Notes: generated by a model from the sequence alone, not told the origin. A DNA stretch of 64,000 bases from Liriodendron chinense (GCA_003013855.2 ML058453.1:6069861-6133860); one strand, 5' to 3'; positions 31,000 to 44,040 are shown, numbered from the stretch's first letter. Numbers and translations: made by a program.

Positions 31000-33900
31000 C
31001 TTTGTTACTGAAATACAAGTTGGTGCGTAACCAACTAGGAAGAAGATGCATCATGGTACCAAGACTATGGAAGCACTCTAACTAAATACCGAAAAACATT
31101 AATCCACACCGTACCCCTAAAATAGCATCGATCCACCCCGACTTACACAGCAGCCCTTCGGCGGCACGCCAAGTGCTTTCACCGAATTTCTAGTGAGTGC
31201 GTAACCACTCAAGAAGACCCTATGTTAGGGTACTGAGATTCAAGAATCACTCTGACACACACTGACGAACACGGACATACACCGGACCTCCAAAATAGTA
31301 ACGATTCCCTCCGACTTGTACTGCAGCACATGCAGGTCGCATCTGGAATGCTTTTACTGAACTACGAGTAGGGTGAGTAAATAACTAGGAAGAAGATGCA
31401 TAATGGTACCGAGACGACGGAAGCACTCTAACCAAATACCGAAAAATATTGACGCATATCCTACCCCTAAAATAGCATCAATTCACTCCGACTTACACAC
31501 CAGCACTTCGGTGATACGTTGAACGCTTTCACTAAACTTTGAGTAGGTGCGTAACCACTTAAGAAGACGCTACATTAGGGTACAGAGACTCAAGAATCAC
31601 TCCGACAAGCACCGACAAACACGGACATACACCGGACCTCCAAAATAGTAACGGTTCCCTCCAACTTGTACTGTAGCACATGCGGTCGCATCTCGAATGC
31701 TTTTACTGAACTACGAGTGGGTGCGTAAACACCTAGGAAAAAGATGCATTATGGTACCGAAACTACGAAAGCACTCTAACCAAATACCGAAAAATATTGA
31801 CATACACCATACCCCTAAAATAGCTTCGATCCATTTCGACTTACACAGCAGCCCTTCGGTGGCACACCGAACGCTTTCACCGAACTTCGAGTGGGTGCGT
31901 AACCATTTAAGAAGATGCTACATTAGTGGAGACTCAAGAATCACTCTAACACGCACCGACGAACACGGACATACACCGAACTTCCAAAATAGTAACGGTT
32001 CCCTTCGACTTGTACTGCAGCACATGCGGTCGCATTTCAAATGATTTTACTGAACTACGAGTGGGTGCGTAAACAACTAAGAAGAAGATGCATAATGGTA
32101 TCGAGACGACGGAAGCACTCTAACCAAATACCGAAAAATATTGACGCATACCATACCCCTAAAATAGCATCGATTCACTCCGACTTACACAGCAGCCCTC
32201 GATGGCACGCCGAACGCTTTCTCTGAACTTTGAGTGGGTGCGTAACCACTCAAGAAGACGCTATGTTAGGGTACCGAGACTCAAGAATCATTCTGACACG
32301 CATCGACGAGCACAGACACACACCGGACCCCCAAAATAGTAACAGTTCCCTTCGACTTACACTGTCGCACATGCGGTTACAACTCGAATGCTTTTACCGA
32401 AGTACGAGTGTATGCGTAACCAACTAGAAAGGACGCTGTATCATAGTACCGAGACTACAGAAGCACTCTACCACATACTAAAAAATATTGACACACATCA
32501 TACCCCTAAAATAATATCGATCCACTCCGACTTCTACAGTATTTCTTCAATGGCACGCCGAATGTTTTCACCGAACTACGAGTGGGTGCATAACCACTCA
32601 AGAAGACACTACGTTAGGGACCCGAAACTCAAGAATCACTCTAACCACGCATCGAAAAGTACAGGACACACACTGGACCCCTTAAATATTAACGGTTCCC
32701 TCCGACTTGCACTGCAGCAAATGCGATCGTACGTCGAACGCTTTCAATGAACTATGATTGTATACGTATCCACCTACGAAGACTCTCTATCATGGTATTG
32801 AGACTACAGAACCATTCTACATAGACAGCAACTAACATTGATGCACACCGTACCATACCTCTAAAATAGCATCGATCCACTTCGACTTGCACTGTAGCCT
32901 TTCGATAGTACGCCGAACGCTTACACTGAATTACGAGTGGGTGGATAACTACCAAAGAAGACGCTGCATTAGGGTACCAAGACTCAAGAATCACTCTAAC
33001 CACACACCGATGAACACGAATAGCCACAGGATTCCCAAAATAGTAACGGTTCAGTCTGACTTGTACTGCAGCTCATGCAATCACATATCGAACGCTTTCA
33101 CTGAACTACGAGTGGGTGCGTATTCACCTGGAAAGACTCTCCATCATGATACCAATACTACGGAAGCACTCTAACCACACACCGAAAAACACTAACGTAT
33201 ATCGTACCCCTAAAATAGCATTGATCCACTTCGACTTGCACACCAGCACTTCTGTGGCACGTCGAACGCTTTCACCGAACTACGAGTGGGTGCGTAAACA
33301 CTCAAGAAGATGCTGGGTTAGGGTACCAGGACTAAAGAATCACTCTAACCACGCACTGAAGCACACAGATACACACAAGACCTCCAAAATAGTAATGGTT
33401 CCCTCCGACTTGCACTGCAGCCCATGCAGTCACAGCTAGAATTTTTTTACCGAAGTACGAGTGGGTGCGTGATCAACTAGGAAGATGCTGCATCATGGTA
33501 CCGAGACTATGGAAGCACTCTAAGATCATACCGTAAAACATTAACGCACACTATACTCCTAAAATAGCATCGATCCACACCGACTTGCACTGCAGCCCTT
33601 CACTGGCACGCTAAACGCTTTCACCAAGCTACGAGTGAGTACGTAACTACTCAAGAAGACGTTGCGTTAGGGTACCGAGACTCAAGAATCACTCTAACCA
33701 TGCACCAACGAACAACAATACACACGGGACATCCAAAATAGTAACGGTTCCTTCCGACTTGCACTGCAGCCCATGCAGTCACAACTTGAATTCTTTTACC
33801 GAAGTAGGAGTGGGTGCATAACCAATTAGGAAGGCGCTACATCATGGTATCAAGATTACGGAAGCACTCTAACATCATACCAAAAAACACTGACGTACAT

Positions 33901-34116
33901 TGTACCGCTAAAATAACATCAATCCACACCGACTTGCACTGTAGCCCTTCGGTGGCACGCCGAACGCTTTCACCGAACTATGACTAGGTTCGTAACCACT
34001 CAAGAAGACGGTGCATTACGGTACCGAGACTCAAGAACCACTCTAACCACACACTATCGAACACGGACACACACCGAATTTCCAAAATAGTAACGGTTCA
34101 CCCCGACTTGGACTGC
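31000..34116. repeat. Satellite array: about 174-bp monomers in about 348-bp A/B dimers
   Basis: About 18 tandem monomers of two alternating types. Type A carries AACTAGGAAGAAGATGCAT and CCTAAAATAGCATCGATCCA. Type B carries CCACTCAAGAAGACGCT and CCAAAATAGTAACGGTTCC. Both share GAGTGGGTGCGTAA, CGACTTGCACTGCAG and CGAACGCTTTCACCGAACTA. Type B starts recur at 31193, 31543, 31891, 32234, 32582, 32937, 33286, 33635 and 33984, a spacing of 343-355 bp. The array stops mid-monomer at 34116. The short frames in it are repeat artefacts. Confidence 0.93.
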
Positions 34117-34625
34117 CTTGTTATAGTAATGGGTCACACCTTCATTTATTGATGTTGTTAGCAATGATCCATGTTGTTCATTCAAATTTAAAGATTTTTT
34201 TTGTTCCGATACTAAAAAAATGTGGCAGATCAAATAATCAAGTGCTCCACATCATCTTCATTTACATTTAATGGTACATACTTAACACACTACTAATACT
34301 TTTTACGGCCCACCTTCCACTAAGATCCGCCTCATTTTTTTTCTAATGATATAAAAGAGAATGAGAAAATCGCTGGACGGTATTGATCGGCAAATTAAAT
34401 TTATGTAGGCCCCATTTCAGAGATTTAACGTAATTGACAATTTCAAGATTAAAGTTGTAATAAAGTAATATCACAAGGGTAACAGTGTCAATTTAGACAA
34501 CTAGCGCGAGTAAATTCATAACTTTTTGTCTCTTTTTAAGGCCTTTGTGAAAAGACGAAATTGACCTCTATGAGTATTTACGTTAACCTACAAGTGCTTG
34601 TAATAGATCCGGCCTCAAAATTAAA

Positions 34626-35265
34626 AATACAACAATTGGAACAGAGTAGCGGTCACTGACTCAGTGTACCTCGAGAAAAACTTTGATACTCTGGCATAGT
34701 GTAAGGGATGATATACAGGCACTTAGAAATTGCATGTTCAATGTAAGTAATCTAAACTGTCTAAATTATCGATCCCAGCTTAAATGTACCATGAGTTAGA
34801 AATTAATATTATTTGATTATTTAACTATTGGGACCGTTAGAAATAAATAATATCCAACCGTTCTATTTCAACAAGCAATTGTACACGAATCAGCGGTTAG
34901 AATGGGTCAACAGTCTTAATTTTAAGACAGTGCTAAGCCACATTGATTTTACAATATTGTATGTTTAATTGGAATTAATGTATGCCACGTGTATAATTCT
35001 GATTGATTGCGCATCAAGCGTCACACGGAGAATCAAATGAATCCCCTGAATGAAAATAGACCCAACTGCTCATTTAATACTGACCATTGAATTCAAACAG
35101 CCCCTCTTTTTAATCATCCAATTTGAAGGCCTTCAAATTGATGGATGTAATCGTCAGTCAATGTGATTTTCGGCACATCCTCCATCCAGTAGGGTCTCCA
35201 GAATTTAGACGGTCAGGATTGAGGCACATTTGTGCTGCAGGAACATGGAGAGTTGAGAGGCGTTC
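34626..35265. repeat. Diverged dispersed repeat (ACAGGCACTT family), no gene
   Basis: 34690-34990 contains TACAGGCACTTAGAAATTGC, ACCGTTAGAAATAAATAA, CAACCGTTCTATTTCAACAAGCA and GTACACGAATCAGCGGTTA. Matching words in the same order occur at about 38590-38780, and the first block lies at 23925-24000 upstream of ORP1. No coding potential. The remainder to 35265 shows nothing recognisable. Confidence 0.55.
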
Positions 35266-35269
35266 AAGA

Positions 35270-35715
35270 AAGGTGCCTACTAACAACTCCATCCGTCCTG
35301 GCCCACTGTAATATATGGATTTTATCCACGCTGTCCATCCATTTTTCCGGATCATTTTAGAGTATGAAACCAGAAATAATGCACATCCAAGGCTCAAGTG
35401 GGCCACAACACAGGAAGCAGCGGTGATAATGACAACCACCGTTGAAACCTAAGTAGGGGCCACCCTGATGTTTATTTTCCATCCAACCTGTTCATAAGGT
35501 CATATAGACCTGGATGAAGGGAAATTACAAATATAAGCTTGATCAAAAACTTATGCGGCTCACAAAAAGTTTTTAATGGTGGGAGTTTAATCCCCACTCT
35601 GTGGTCCACTTGAACCTTGGATCTGCCTCGTTTTTGAATTATCATCCTAAAATGACTTAGAAAAATGGATGGACGGTGTGGATAAAACCCATGTATCCCT
35701 GCCTAAACGGATTAG
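35270..35715. mobile_element. Foldback MITE of the CCGTCCAT family
   Basis: Left arm TATCCACGCTGTCCATCCAT and CGGATCATTTTAGAGTATG, core AAGCAGCGGTGATAATGAC and TTCCATCCAACCTGTTCAT, right arm AAAATGGATGGACGGTGTGG. The right half carries a small deletion. Boundaries are approximate. Confidence 0.72.
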
Positions 35716-37156
35716 CCGGGTGACCAAAAAATCCAACCGAATGGTCTATTCTATAAACCAGATGGGTGTTGATGTCATTTTCATTTAGAACGGTGCCACA
35801 CCCGCACAATAAACGCGTGCCACGTGGATCCGGGACTCCCGTGACAACTGTCGCGACGAGCCTGCATCTGACACGTGGTTCAACGGGGTGGTTGATTACC
35901 ACCAAACGGCGTGAGTTGGTCGGACACCAGGGCTAGTGTCGCTGGCCATACCGAGTAAGTTTTCTTATCTGTCAAAGGGGAATCCTACAGTACACCTGGT
36001 GCGCAGTACGCTCCATTTTTATGTTACTCCCGACAGATTTTTCAATCCTTACGTACAGCCATTGAAAAAGGGTGTACTGCGCTACAGATTCGCCCTCAGA
36101 TATGTGCGGGTACGCTCCGCTCGTGATCCGGCTCGAAGTTCCTTAGAAATAAAAAACAATAGGAAAAAGCGTCCACCAGAAATTGTTCATCGTGCACAAA
36201 ACACATCGCCTTTTTTTTGTACGTCTGGCAATAATAGAGAAGAAAGCTGAACCGTCGGATTATCAAATAGAGAAAGGAAGGACATTCATTAAGAAGGGTG
36301 AAGATAATGATCGTCTTTGGAAAACGGAGATAGGATGGAGTAGCTTAAATTAAACTTTTCAAAACAATGGAAGGTACAAAATAGAAGATATTTGATCATC
36401 TTGTTTCAATAAAATGCAAATGGACGGTTTGATTTTAGATTAGAGCATGTGGGGTCCGTAGTGTCTAAGGTGTTGAGGCATTGTACGGTCTGGATTGATC
36501 AAGATAAGATGGGATCATTGACTTTTAGATTGTTTAAGTTGTACAAGTTTAGATGCTTTGACGTAATAGGCTTAGAATATACAGTCGTATCGTATAAATG
36601 TATCTCAAATTATTATGAAAATTATACGAAAAGAAAATGAGAAGATATTTCTCTAGCAATACATCTCTTTCTTCTTACCTATTATTTCTTCTCTTTGTGC
36701 ATGTGTGTGTTTTAATAAAAAAAAATCAAGGCTCTTAATTTTTTTAACGTAAAACTTTATCGCCACATCATTTGAGAAGAGGGAGTAAAAAAGTGCTTAC
36801 AAGGCATTTCTCCCTCAAGCCTTTTAAATTGATAGAAAAATTAGCCTAAAAATCAGTTAAATATATGTGCATAAGTCCTTTCTTTAACTTTTGATGGACT
36901 TAATTTTGCTAATTTTTTGTTTTGCTGACCTTTTGCAACTATTGGATGTGACTCACTTTCCTTTAATACTAATTGGCATGGAGTCACTTTATAATTGATG
37001 TTTTCTTCTTATAATAAGGGTTTTCTTGCTTAGGGTTTTTAACACAACAATACAACTTCTCCCTTTCCTCTTTGTTGAACTATGTATTCTTTTTTTTTTT
37101 TTTGGAGCATGCGAATGAGAGAGTTTGTTTTTCTTTCTAATGTTGTGATAAATTGG
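35716..37156. other. Intergenic, no gene seen
   Basis: AT-rich sequence with no coding signal. A short hairpin near 36000-36090 (AGTACACCTGGTGCGCAGTA against GTGTACTGCGCTACAG) may be another decayed inverted-repeat element. Confidence 0.5.
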
Positions 37157-37433
37157 TGTTGGAATTTTCTTATGGCCAATGCAAATTAGAGAATATCTTA
37201 AGTTGAATTGTGTCTCTGGGATAACCTATCAGGAGCCTGTTGCATTGACAAATCAACCGGACGAAGTGAACTATCTCAAAGAGAGTGATTTTATCCACAC
37301 TTCGTCTTAGCATCAAATAATATTTGACAATTTAGATTTTGTTAAAACATGTATGGGTTCTAATTTTCATTCATTGATTCTCTTGAGATATATATTTTTT
37401 ACACCTGTAACAACATTTTCATGGTATTAGAGC
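37157..37433 (+). repeat. Probable copia-type LTR end plus initiator-Met primer-binding site
   Basis: TGGTATTAGAGC at 37422-37433 matches the primer-binding site complementary to initiator tRNA-Met used by plant copia elements, with one change. The preceding TGTTGG (37157) to TTTTCA (37421) interval has TG...CA ends and could be a 265-bp LTR. No gag-pol or second LTR is visible, so this is a remnant if real. Confidence 0.4.
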
Positions 37434-39079
37434 ACATCCGTCCTACTGTTGCTTCATTGTCACTTTCCCTCGTCGCCAATTGATCCCTACTTTGATCATT
37501 ATCGAGTAGAGATCTTTGCCAAAGTAGTTTTAATAGTTATTATTCAATGATAACTTAATGGTGCAAATCTTACAACCCATTACTTAATCAACATAGGATC
37601 TGAATCTATGGTAGATAATATAGATACTAGAAAATATGATGACTAAAATGGGCATGCATGCTCATCGTAATGAGGGGCCTCATATGATCCAAGAGTGATA
37701 CAAGTGGCGCCACCACACCCACCAAGTATAGGTGGGCCCCATATATACCACATGTGGACATTTAATCAAAACAGGGATTAAAAGATCTCAAAACATATCC
37801 ATATCCAACTCACATCAAAGACGGGCGATCCAAACCTCGCCATGCGATATTCATTAAGTGATTTGATTAGTTCTCTATGATTAGGTTATCCACGTGGGTT
37901 AATATTAGTTCTCCATGATTCGGGCCTCCTGTATCATTTGCCGGTAATACGCATGTCCAGTTCTACTCCGAAATGACATTCGTAAGTTTCGATCATAATT
38001 GCGTAGGTCACTTAGGGTTAGGGCTGTGTAGACATCCGATCGTATTTTCCAGGCTTGAAATTAATCCAAATCGTCGTAGATGGACTGTCACATTTTGTTT
38101 TATCATGGGTGCGAATTTGATCCTCAACAACGGGCCTCTAAAAAATATTGAAAATGCAAGGTTTAACCCTTTCTAAGAACGTTCGTATACCATCTGTGGG
38201 GCCACCATCGCTTATGAGTGGAATCCACTCTATCCATTATCCTCGTGATTTAATTTTCAGTTATGGATGGAAGAATGATTAACATCTGCCACTCATATTG
38301 ACCACAAAGCAAGAAAACATATCGTATGGAATGGTCACTATTACCGCTTATCAAGTATTGTGAGCCACACGTAGATCAGGTTAGCGTGATGTTTCCATCT
38401 TTTTATATAAACTTGAGGCTACAAAGAAAATGAACGGCTGGAATGTACTTTGAGTGGGCCCAATGACAACTCACATCCACATCATTGCCTCGGGATTGGA
38501 AGCTACATAGCTTCTTCTTCACTCAAATTTCATATTGGTGCAGGATCCAAAGTAAGAGTAGATTCATCAAGAGAAAAATTCAAAAACTGTCATAAGGCCC
38601 CTTATTTGATTATCTGACTATTAGATTGGAAGACATTTATTGGATCGTTAAAATTGAAAAAAAAATAAAAATCCGACGGTCTTATTTCCACCAACAAGTG
38701 TTCACGAATTAAAGGTTACGATTGCTCAACCAGTCTAATTTGTTACTGTGACTTAGCGATTGTGGATTCCATAATTTGTATTTAATAAAATATTTTATTA
38801 AAAAAACAGAGATCAAAGATGGAAGAATATTTAATTAAAAAAAGAGATCAAAGAAGGAAAAAAGGAGAGTATCAGATAACTACATTTATGCAAGAGAGCT
38901 TATATCACGCAGGCAAAATAGTACACAACTTGTGGTAACGTACAATCTTTCCCACCCACATGCAACTGTTGACTGAGACATGGAAATGGTAGGCTCCAAC
39001 ATGATCACGTGTCTAATGAGGTGGGTCACACCTGCATGGGAGTCAGACTGTCAGTTGTCCATGCATTGATTGAAGGGAG
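37434..39079. other. Intergenic, no gene seen
   Basis: No credible gene. Contains a second copy of the dispersed repeat seen at 34690-34990 (about 38590-38780: GATTATCTGACTATTAGATTG, TCCACCAACAAGTGTTCACG, then AATTAAAGGTTACGATTG), and isolated GTGGGCCCC words. Confidence 0.5.
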
Positions 39080-39600
39080 CCGATTAGGTGAGACGGTACC
39101 CCAGCCTCACCTAAGACAGTGGCCCCACCTTGATGTATGTGTTCTGTATTTCCATTCATCTGTTTGTTCAAATCATTTTAGGGCATTATCCAAAAAAATG
39201 AAGAGATCCAATTATAAGGCGGACTATGCCATAGGAAACAATAGTGATCGAAAGGCTGTACCATTAAAACTTCTGAAGCCACACCTTAATGTTTTTATAA
39301 TATTTATTTGTCAATTGCCATCCAATTTATTGATAAGGTCACATAAGCCAAGGAAAAAAACAAAACAAATATAGCTTGATCTAAACCCATAATGGTCGAC
39401 CACCATGGTTTCCTATTGTATATTCCACCTGATAATAGGATCCCCTTCATTTATGGGATGACGCGTCCTAAAAATGATAGGGAAAAAACGGATGGACAGT
39501 TTGGATATAGAATACATTCATCAAGGTGAGCTGCACGATAAGGCCTGCACCATCTTGTGTGAGTTCGGGTCTCACCCAACATGGTGCAGCCCTAACCGTG
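39080..39600. mobile_element. Foldback MITE of the CCGTCCAT family, degraded
   Basis: Left arm GGCCCCACCTTGATGTATGT and TTCAAATCATTTTAGGGCAT, core CCATAGGAAACAATAGTGAT and TGCCATCCAATTTATTGAT, right arm AAACGGATGGACAGTTTGGA and TTCATCAAGGTGAGC. The arms are diverged. A second partial left arm follows at 39598-39660. Boundaries are approximate. Confidence 0.65.
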
Positions 39601-41110
39601 GGGTCCAGCTTGATGTATGTGTAGTATATCCTTGCTGTTCATTTGTTTTGCTAGCCTTAGTGAAAATAACCTTTGAGACAGTGGTAGCTAGACTGAGTCA
39701 AGGTATCCTCGTTTCAATACTGAGGTCCTGGTATTGAAGTGTGTCCATCAGTTTGCGTCGGTGTACTAACAGTGGGATGTGTGTTTATTTTAATATCAGG
39801 TGATCATCATAGTGGGACCTACAGTTTTCATGGTACTGATCTCCAATATTCTAAGTAACAAGTTAGGTGGTCAGTGAGTTTTGCTAAGCTTTTGTTGAAA
39901 CCGGAACATCTTAGAACGATCCACACCGTTGATACAATGGGTCTAATTTTTTGTATTGGATGGATGACAAATGAAAGATCTTAAGTTAAACTACTTCAGC
40001 CTCAACCTCTGTTAATCTAGCTGTTTTGCTTTGAATATGAGCCGTCATTGACCTTTCTATGATCAACGGTTGAAATATTTAATCCGAGAGTTTTTCAAGT
40101 CCTATCACATGCATTAAAAAACCAAAATCCAACTCATTAAGGCCCCAACGTGTCTTATTGTAATACGTTGGATGTATTCAGTTTGGAAAATTGTAGACAG
40201 TACTCAAACAATGGTCCACAAAGCAACAGTCAAGTAGACGGTCCATAATCATCTTCCAGACAGTGAGGCCCATCTTGTGAATGGTTTGGGTCATCAAACA
40301 AGACTACGTGTCTGACGATATTCTCCCGACGAACCGTAATGCGATACATCTGGACGTATTCTAGCAAACCTTACCTTCCAGCAGTAGCTGACAAGAACCA
40401 GAAGCATAGCGGATTTATCCGGGTGAGATTCGATCCTACGACCTTCCGAGAAAAAATCCTTGTAGCAGAATGTTGTGTCACGCTCGCGTGAGTTAGATGG
40501 GTCGTCGCGGCACATTTGCCAATGTGCACACGTGTGTGACTTCTATGCCGTTCATCAAGGAAGGTAAGCGTGAGAATTTCCCTGAACAAAGATCACATTG
40601 GTCTACTCAAGAGGTGGGTCACACTTGTATGAGAGGAATGGACCGGTAGAAGAAACTTGTATACTTCTTACCTGAGCAATCGCAACCGTGTGATTTTTTT
40701 GGGCCAGGGTCTGCTTTCAGACGAATGGTTCTGATGTGGAGCACGTATGCCGAGATGACTCATGTGAGGTACGCCGCTGCGTCAATCTCACGCGAGCTAG
40801 TGCGATATCATCCATCCAGCTTCACCAGCTTTATCGTCTATCCATACACGTGTGTGCGAGCAGAGTAGGACGATCAGTGTCGACCAACATCAGGACACGC
40901 TCGGCAGGCCTGCCACCGGCCAACCAGATAAAAAGAAAGAGACTAATGCACACGCAACGCGACGTATCTACGCCCTTCCTACCTTTTTCCAATGCATTTT
41001 ATAGCTTGAGCAAAAATATACGTAGATACAAATCATAGGTGGACCACACTATAAGAAACATGAGCGAATGACGATTAAATTGGGGTTTTTACTCGTAAAT
41101 TCCTCTAAGA
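39601..41110. other. Intergenic, no gene seen
   Basis: Short frames only, with no recognised domain. A B-box-like GGATCGAATCTCACCC on the minus strand near 40419-40434 has no convincing A box or tail around it. Confidence 0.5.
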
Positions 41111-41129
41111 TTATGATATTTCAAGAATC

Positions 41130-41330
41130 GTGTCTTGCATGCAAGCCCAGCTGGAAGACGTCCAGGCGTTTCAACAGCAAGTGCCACGTGCTAAGGAGAC
41201 ACACTAACCCCAGCCGTGGGTGGGTGCATCATGTGACTAAAAGTGTGGGTGGATTATACATATGACAGGATGGGTGCGTTGCATGACTAAAACAAATGAT
41301 AGGTGAAAAGTCTAACTTATCCTTAGAATG
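41130..41330 (+). mobile_element. SINE-like repeat, second family
   Basis: Plus-strand order: AGCCCAGCTGGAAGACG (A-box-like), GTTTCAACAGCAAG, GTGCTAAGGAGACACACTAA, GTGGGTGGGTGCATCATGTG, GTGTGGGTGG, TGGGTGCGTTGCATGACTAA, then A-rich sequence. Related pieces lie at 28782-28915, 46750-46885 and about 47325-47390. Confidence 0.5.
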
Positions 41331-41914
41331 AAGACCAATCACCGTGCGCCCAAGATAATTAACACCATAAAAATTGTACACTATGTGGGTCCTAACTTGA
41401 TGTGTTTTGAAATCTAAACCGATTATTAGTTGTGTAACTCAATTTTATGTGTAAGTCTAAAAAACCTAGGCTATTTGTGATTCATGTGAACCATATGACT
41501 GGAAACAGTGCACACAGGGTAATGCCTGCCCTCCAAACTGCTTTCATCAGTGTGGTCCACCTGAATCATGGATTGTCATGACTTTTGGACTCTTAGATTA
41601 AATGTTTCTTTGGCATCTAATGGTTTGAATGGATTTCACATATTCATCACAATGGGTCTCCATAGAAAATAAAAAAATGATTCTCTCTCTTAAAATTGTT
41701 TTCTTTGGTGTGGCCCATCTAAATTATGGGTCCAACTGATCCTCTGGTCATGGCCCTAATGTGTATTTGCATATCTAAATGGTTGGAGTGGATTTCACGT
41801 ACTCAGTGGCCCCAAAAATAGACAGGGTGGCTCTGATGGGATGTTTGACCAGTTTTTCCAAGGAAATTGCATGTACCCGCGCCACCCACCATGGGAGGTA
41901 TCTTTTGACACGAG
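41331..41914. repeat. Degraded inverted-repeat sequence, no gene
   Basis: Holds GTGGGTCCTAACTTGATGTG and AACAGTGCACACAGGG, then GTGTGGCCCATC and GGAGTGGATTTCACGTACTC. These resemble a diverged branch of the foldback theme. No coding potential. Confidence 0.45.
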
Positions 41915-42320
41915 GTGGCCCAAGCTTAGGGCCCACTATGATGTATGTGTTTTATCTACGTGTTTCATCTTTTTTGCTAATTTATTTTAGGGTATAAACC
42001 TAATAACGACATAGATCCAAAGCTCAAGTGGACCACACCACAGAAAACAATGGGAATTGAACATCTATCATTGAAACCTTCCTACGGCCCATTATGATGT
42101 TTTATTTGCCATCCAACCTATTCCAGACCTAGATGATGGGAAAAAATAAATATAAGCTTGATCCAAAATCTCTACGGCTCCATGGAGTTTTCAACAGCGG
42201 GGCGGCACTATATTTGGGTCTACTTGAGGTTTAGATCTGTATCATTTGGTAAGAAGTTTGGACGACGTGATAAAACAAATACATAATGGTTGGCCCATAG
42301 GCCTTAGCCACGTCTCGTTT
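41915..42320. mobile_element. Foldback MITE of the CCGTCCAT family, diverged
   Basis: Left GGGCCCACTATGATGTATGT and TTTATTTTAGGGTATAAACC, core CACCACAGAAAACAATGGGA and TGCCATCCAACCTATTCC, right GTTTGGACGACGTG and ATACATAATGG, followed by TAGCAGGCAATTCTGCTTCC, reminiscent of the GCAGGCAATCCGC ends at 25609 and 26569. Confidence 0.6.
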
Positions 42321-44040
42321 AGCAGGCAATTCTGCTTCCAGGATTTCCTTATATGTTAAAAAAAAAAAAACAGAGATGCCCACCTATGATGCGTATGTGA
42401 AATCCACTATGGCCATTATATATGTAATCTCATGTTGGGACATAAAAGGACCAATTGGAAAAGAGATGTCTGCTGTTGATTTTTTACACGGCACACTGTA
42501 ATGATGTGAAATTCACTCGTACTTAAATGCCAAAAAATAGTTTAGGTTGAGAGCCCAAAAATCTAGACAACATACACTCTTTCCAATTGGCTGTCACCGA
42601 GGCCAATTTACAAGTCTAGCTGGCACGGGCGGGTGAGTGGATGGATGAGAATGAAGGGGGCAAGGATGTCCTTTTACCCTCATGTATAAAGTAGGAAGCA
42701 TAATTTGATAAATATATTTTATAGTAAAATTTATATTTAAATGAAATTTTGGGGTAAAAATCCCTAAATATTTTTTTTTTGTGACATGGAAAATAAACAT
42801 TGCAGGGTCCAATGAAGTTTTTAATGGTAGCCGTTCAATGACTATTAAAGTAATGATAGCCGTTCAATGAGTATTGTTTTTTTGGTGCGGTCCATCTAAG
42901 ATTTTTATTTGCATCACTTTGAGGCTCCGTACATAAAATAAGTTAGAAAAACAGAGGGCGGAGTAGATATATAAAGCATACACCTAAGTAAGCTCCCCGA
43001 TAAAAATACCACTCACATTGCTGGTTTCGCAGTAAAGTCTGGCCAGTGTTTCACTAGCCTGCCGTCCATTTTGCAAGCTTATTTTAAGGCAACGATCCAA
43101 AACTGAAGCAGATCAAAATCTCAGGTGGACCACACCCCAAAAAAACAATAGTGATTGAATGCCCACCATAATGCTTATTGGTTGGGTCGTGAAGATATGA
43201 AAAAAAGGGAAAACACAAATATCACTTTAATTCAAAAAAAAATTTGGCCCCAAGAAGTTTTTAACGGTGGGCGTTCAAGAGATGGTTCAGCAGTTTTTTT
43301 ATTTTTTTGGTCCATGACCTAAAATAATAATACAAAAGTGACGGACAGCAAAAGTAAAGCGTCAGGACGCAATCCGCGTCCGATACTATGGGTATTACGC
43401 ACGTGTGCACTATTACTTCCCACGTGGCACAGACGTACCTTAGGCAGTCTGGCAGCGCGGAAAGACTACGCGTCTTCGTACCTTCACATTTGACCAGCTC
43501 TTTGGGGGCCAGCATTGTGTGTATGGGAAATCTACTCCGTCCATCAGGTGTGTTCCTTGATTTTGGGTCCTTTGACTAAAAATTAGCCACATACAAGGCT
43601 CTCAGGTGGGCCACACCACAGGTAACAATAGAGTTGGAAGGTTTTTTCCAAGACTATCATGGTGTGCTTTCTTTCATCAAACCCGTTCATCAGGTCTGGC
43701 TCACCAGGATTAAACAGAAAAAAAAAAAAAAAAAAAATTCCTCACCAAAACTCAGACCGGTCACAATCACATTGTTCCCGTCCATGTGGCCCATCTATTT
43801 TTTTTTTTTCTTTTCATCGAGCTCAGATTAGGTACTACTACTCATCATGAAGAGACGGACACCTACGTCGCACATCTCCATTGGCTCCCAACTTCAATAT
43901 TAGTGAGATGTGATGGGTTTGACAGCTCTATGATGGACGTGAGGTGAGGACCCACTTTGCTGGCCAATGATAATACGCCATGTAGGCATCCATCTATGCG
44001 TCTTAGTGGGATAGTACCTAATCCGAGCCCTTTTTAGCCT
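42321..44040. repeat. Fragments of foldback MITEs, no gene
   Basis: Pieces of the family arms and cores occur at about 42770-42990 and 43060-43370 (CCACCATAATGCTTATTGG, TTTTTAACGGTGGGCGTTCA) and at 43520-43700. GGACGCAATCCGCGTCCG at 43365-43382 is a terminal motif of the GCAATCCGC subfamily. Homopolymer A and T runs are frequent. No coding gene. Confidence 0.5.

Larger units (their letters stand above)
29935..34625. mobile_element. 4.67-kb terminal-inverted-repeat element carrying a satellite array
   Basis: 29944-34616 is bounded by 40-bp inverted repeats differing at one position (GAGRCCGGATCTATTACAAG at each outer end, continuing to GGTTAACGTAAA). The flanks AAAAATAAA (29935-29943) and AAAATTAAA (34617-34625) agree at eight of nine positions, though they are low complexity. 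Inside are a nested foldback MITE (about 30290-30770), a partial MITE and the satellite at 31000-34116. No transposase frame is visible, so it would be nonautonomous. The 9-bp duplication suggests Mutator-like transposition. Confidence 0.75.

Noticed and set aside
31697..33439. Several forward open frames of 60-120 codons with similar peptides
   Set aside because: They are translations of the tandem satellite monomers; the frame shifts from copy to copy and no domain is present.
31000..34116. CRISPR-like direct repeats
   Set aside because: Units are contiguous 174-bp satellite monomers without unique spacers, in a plant nuclear sequence.
40400..40450. Possible tRNA gene (GGATCGAATCTCACCC on the minus strand)
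   Set aside because: Only a B-box-like segment is present; no cloverleaf could be built around it.
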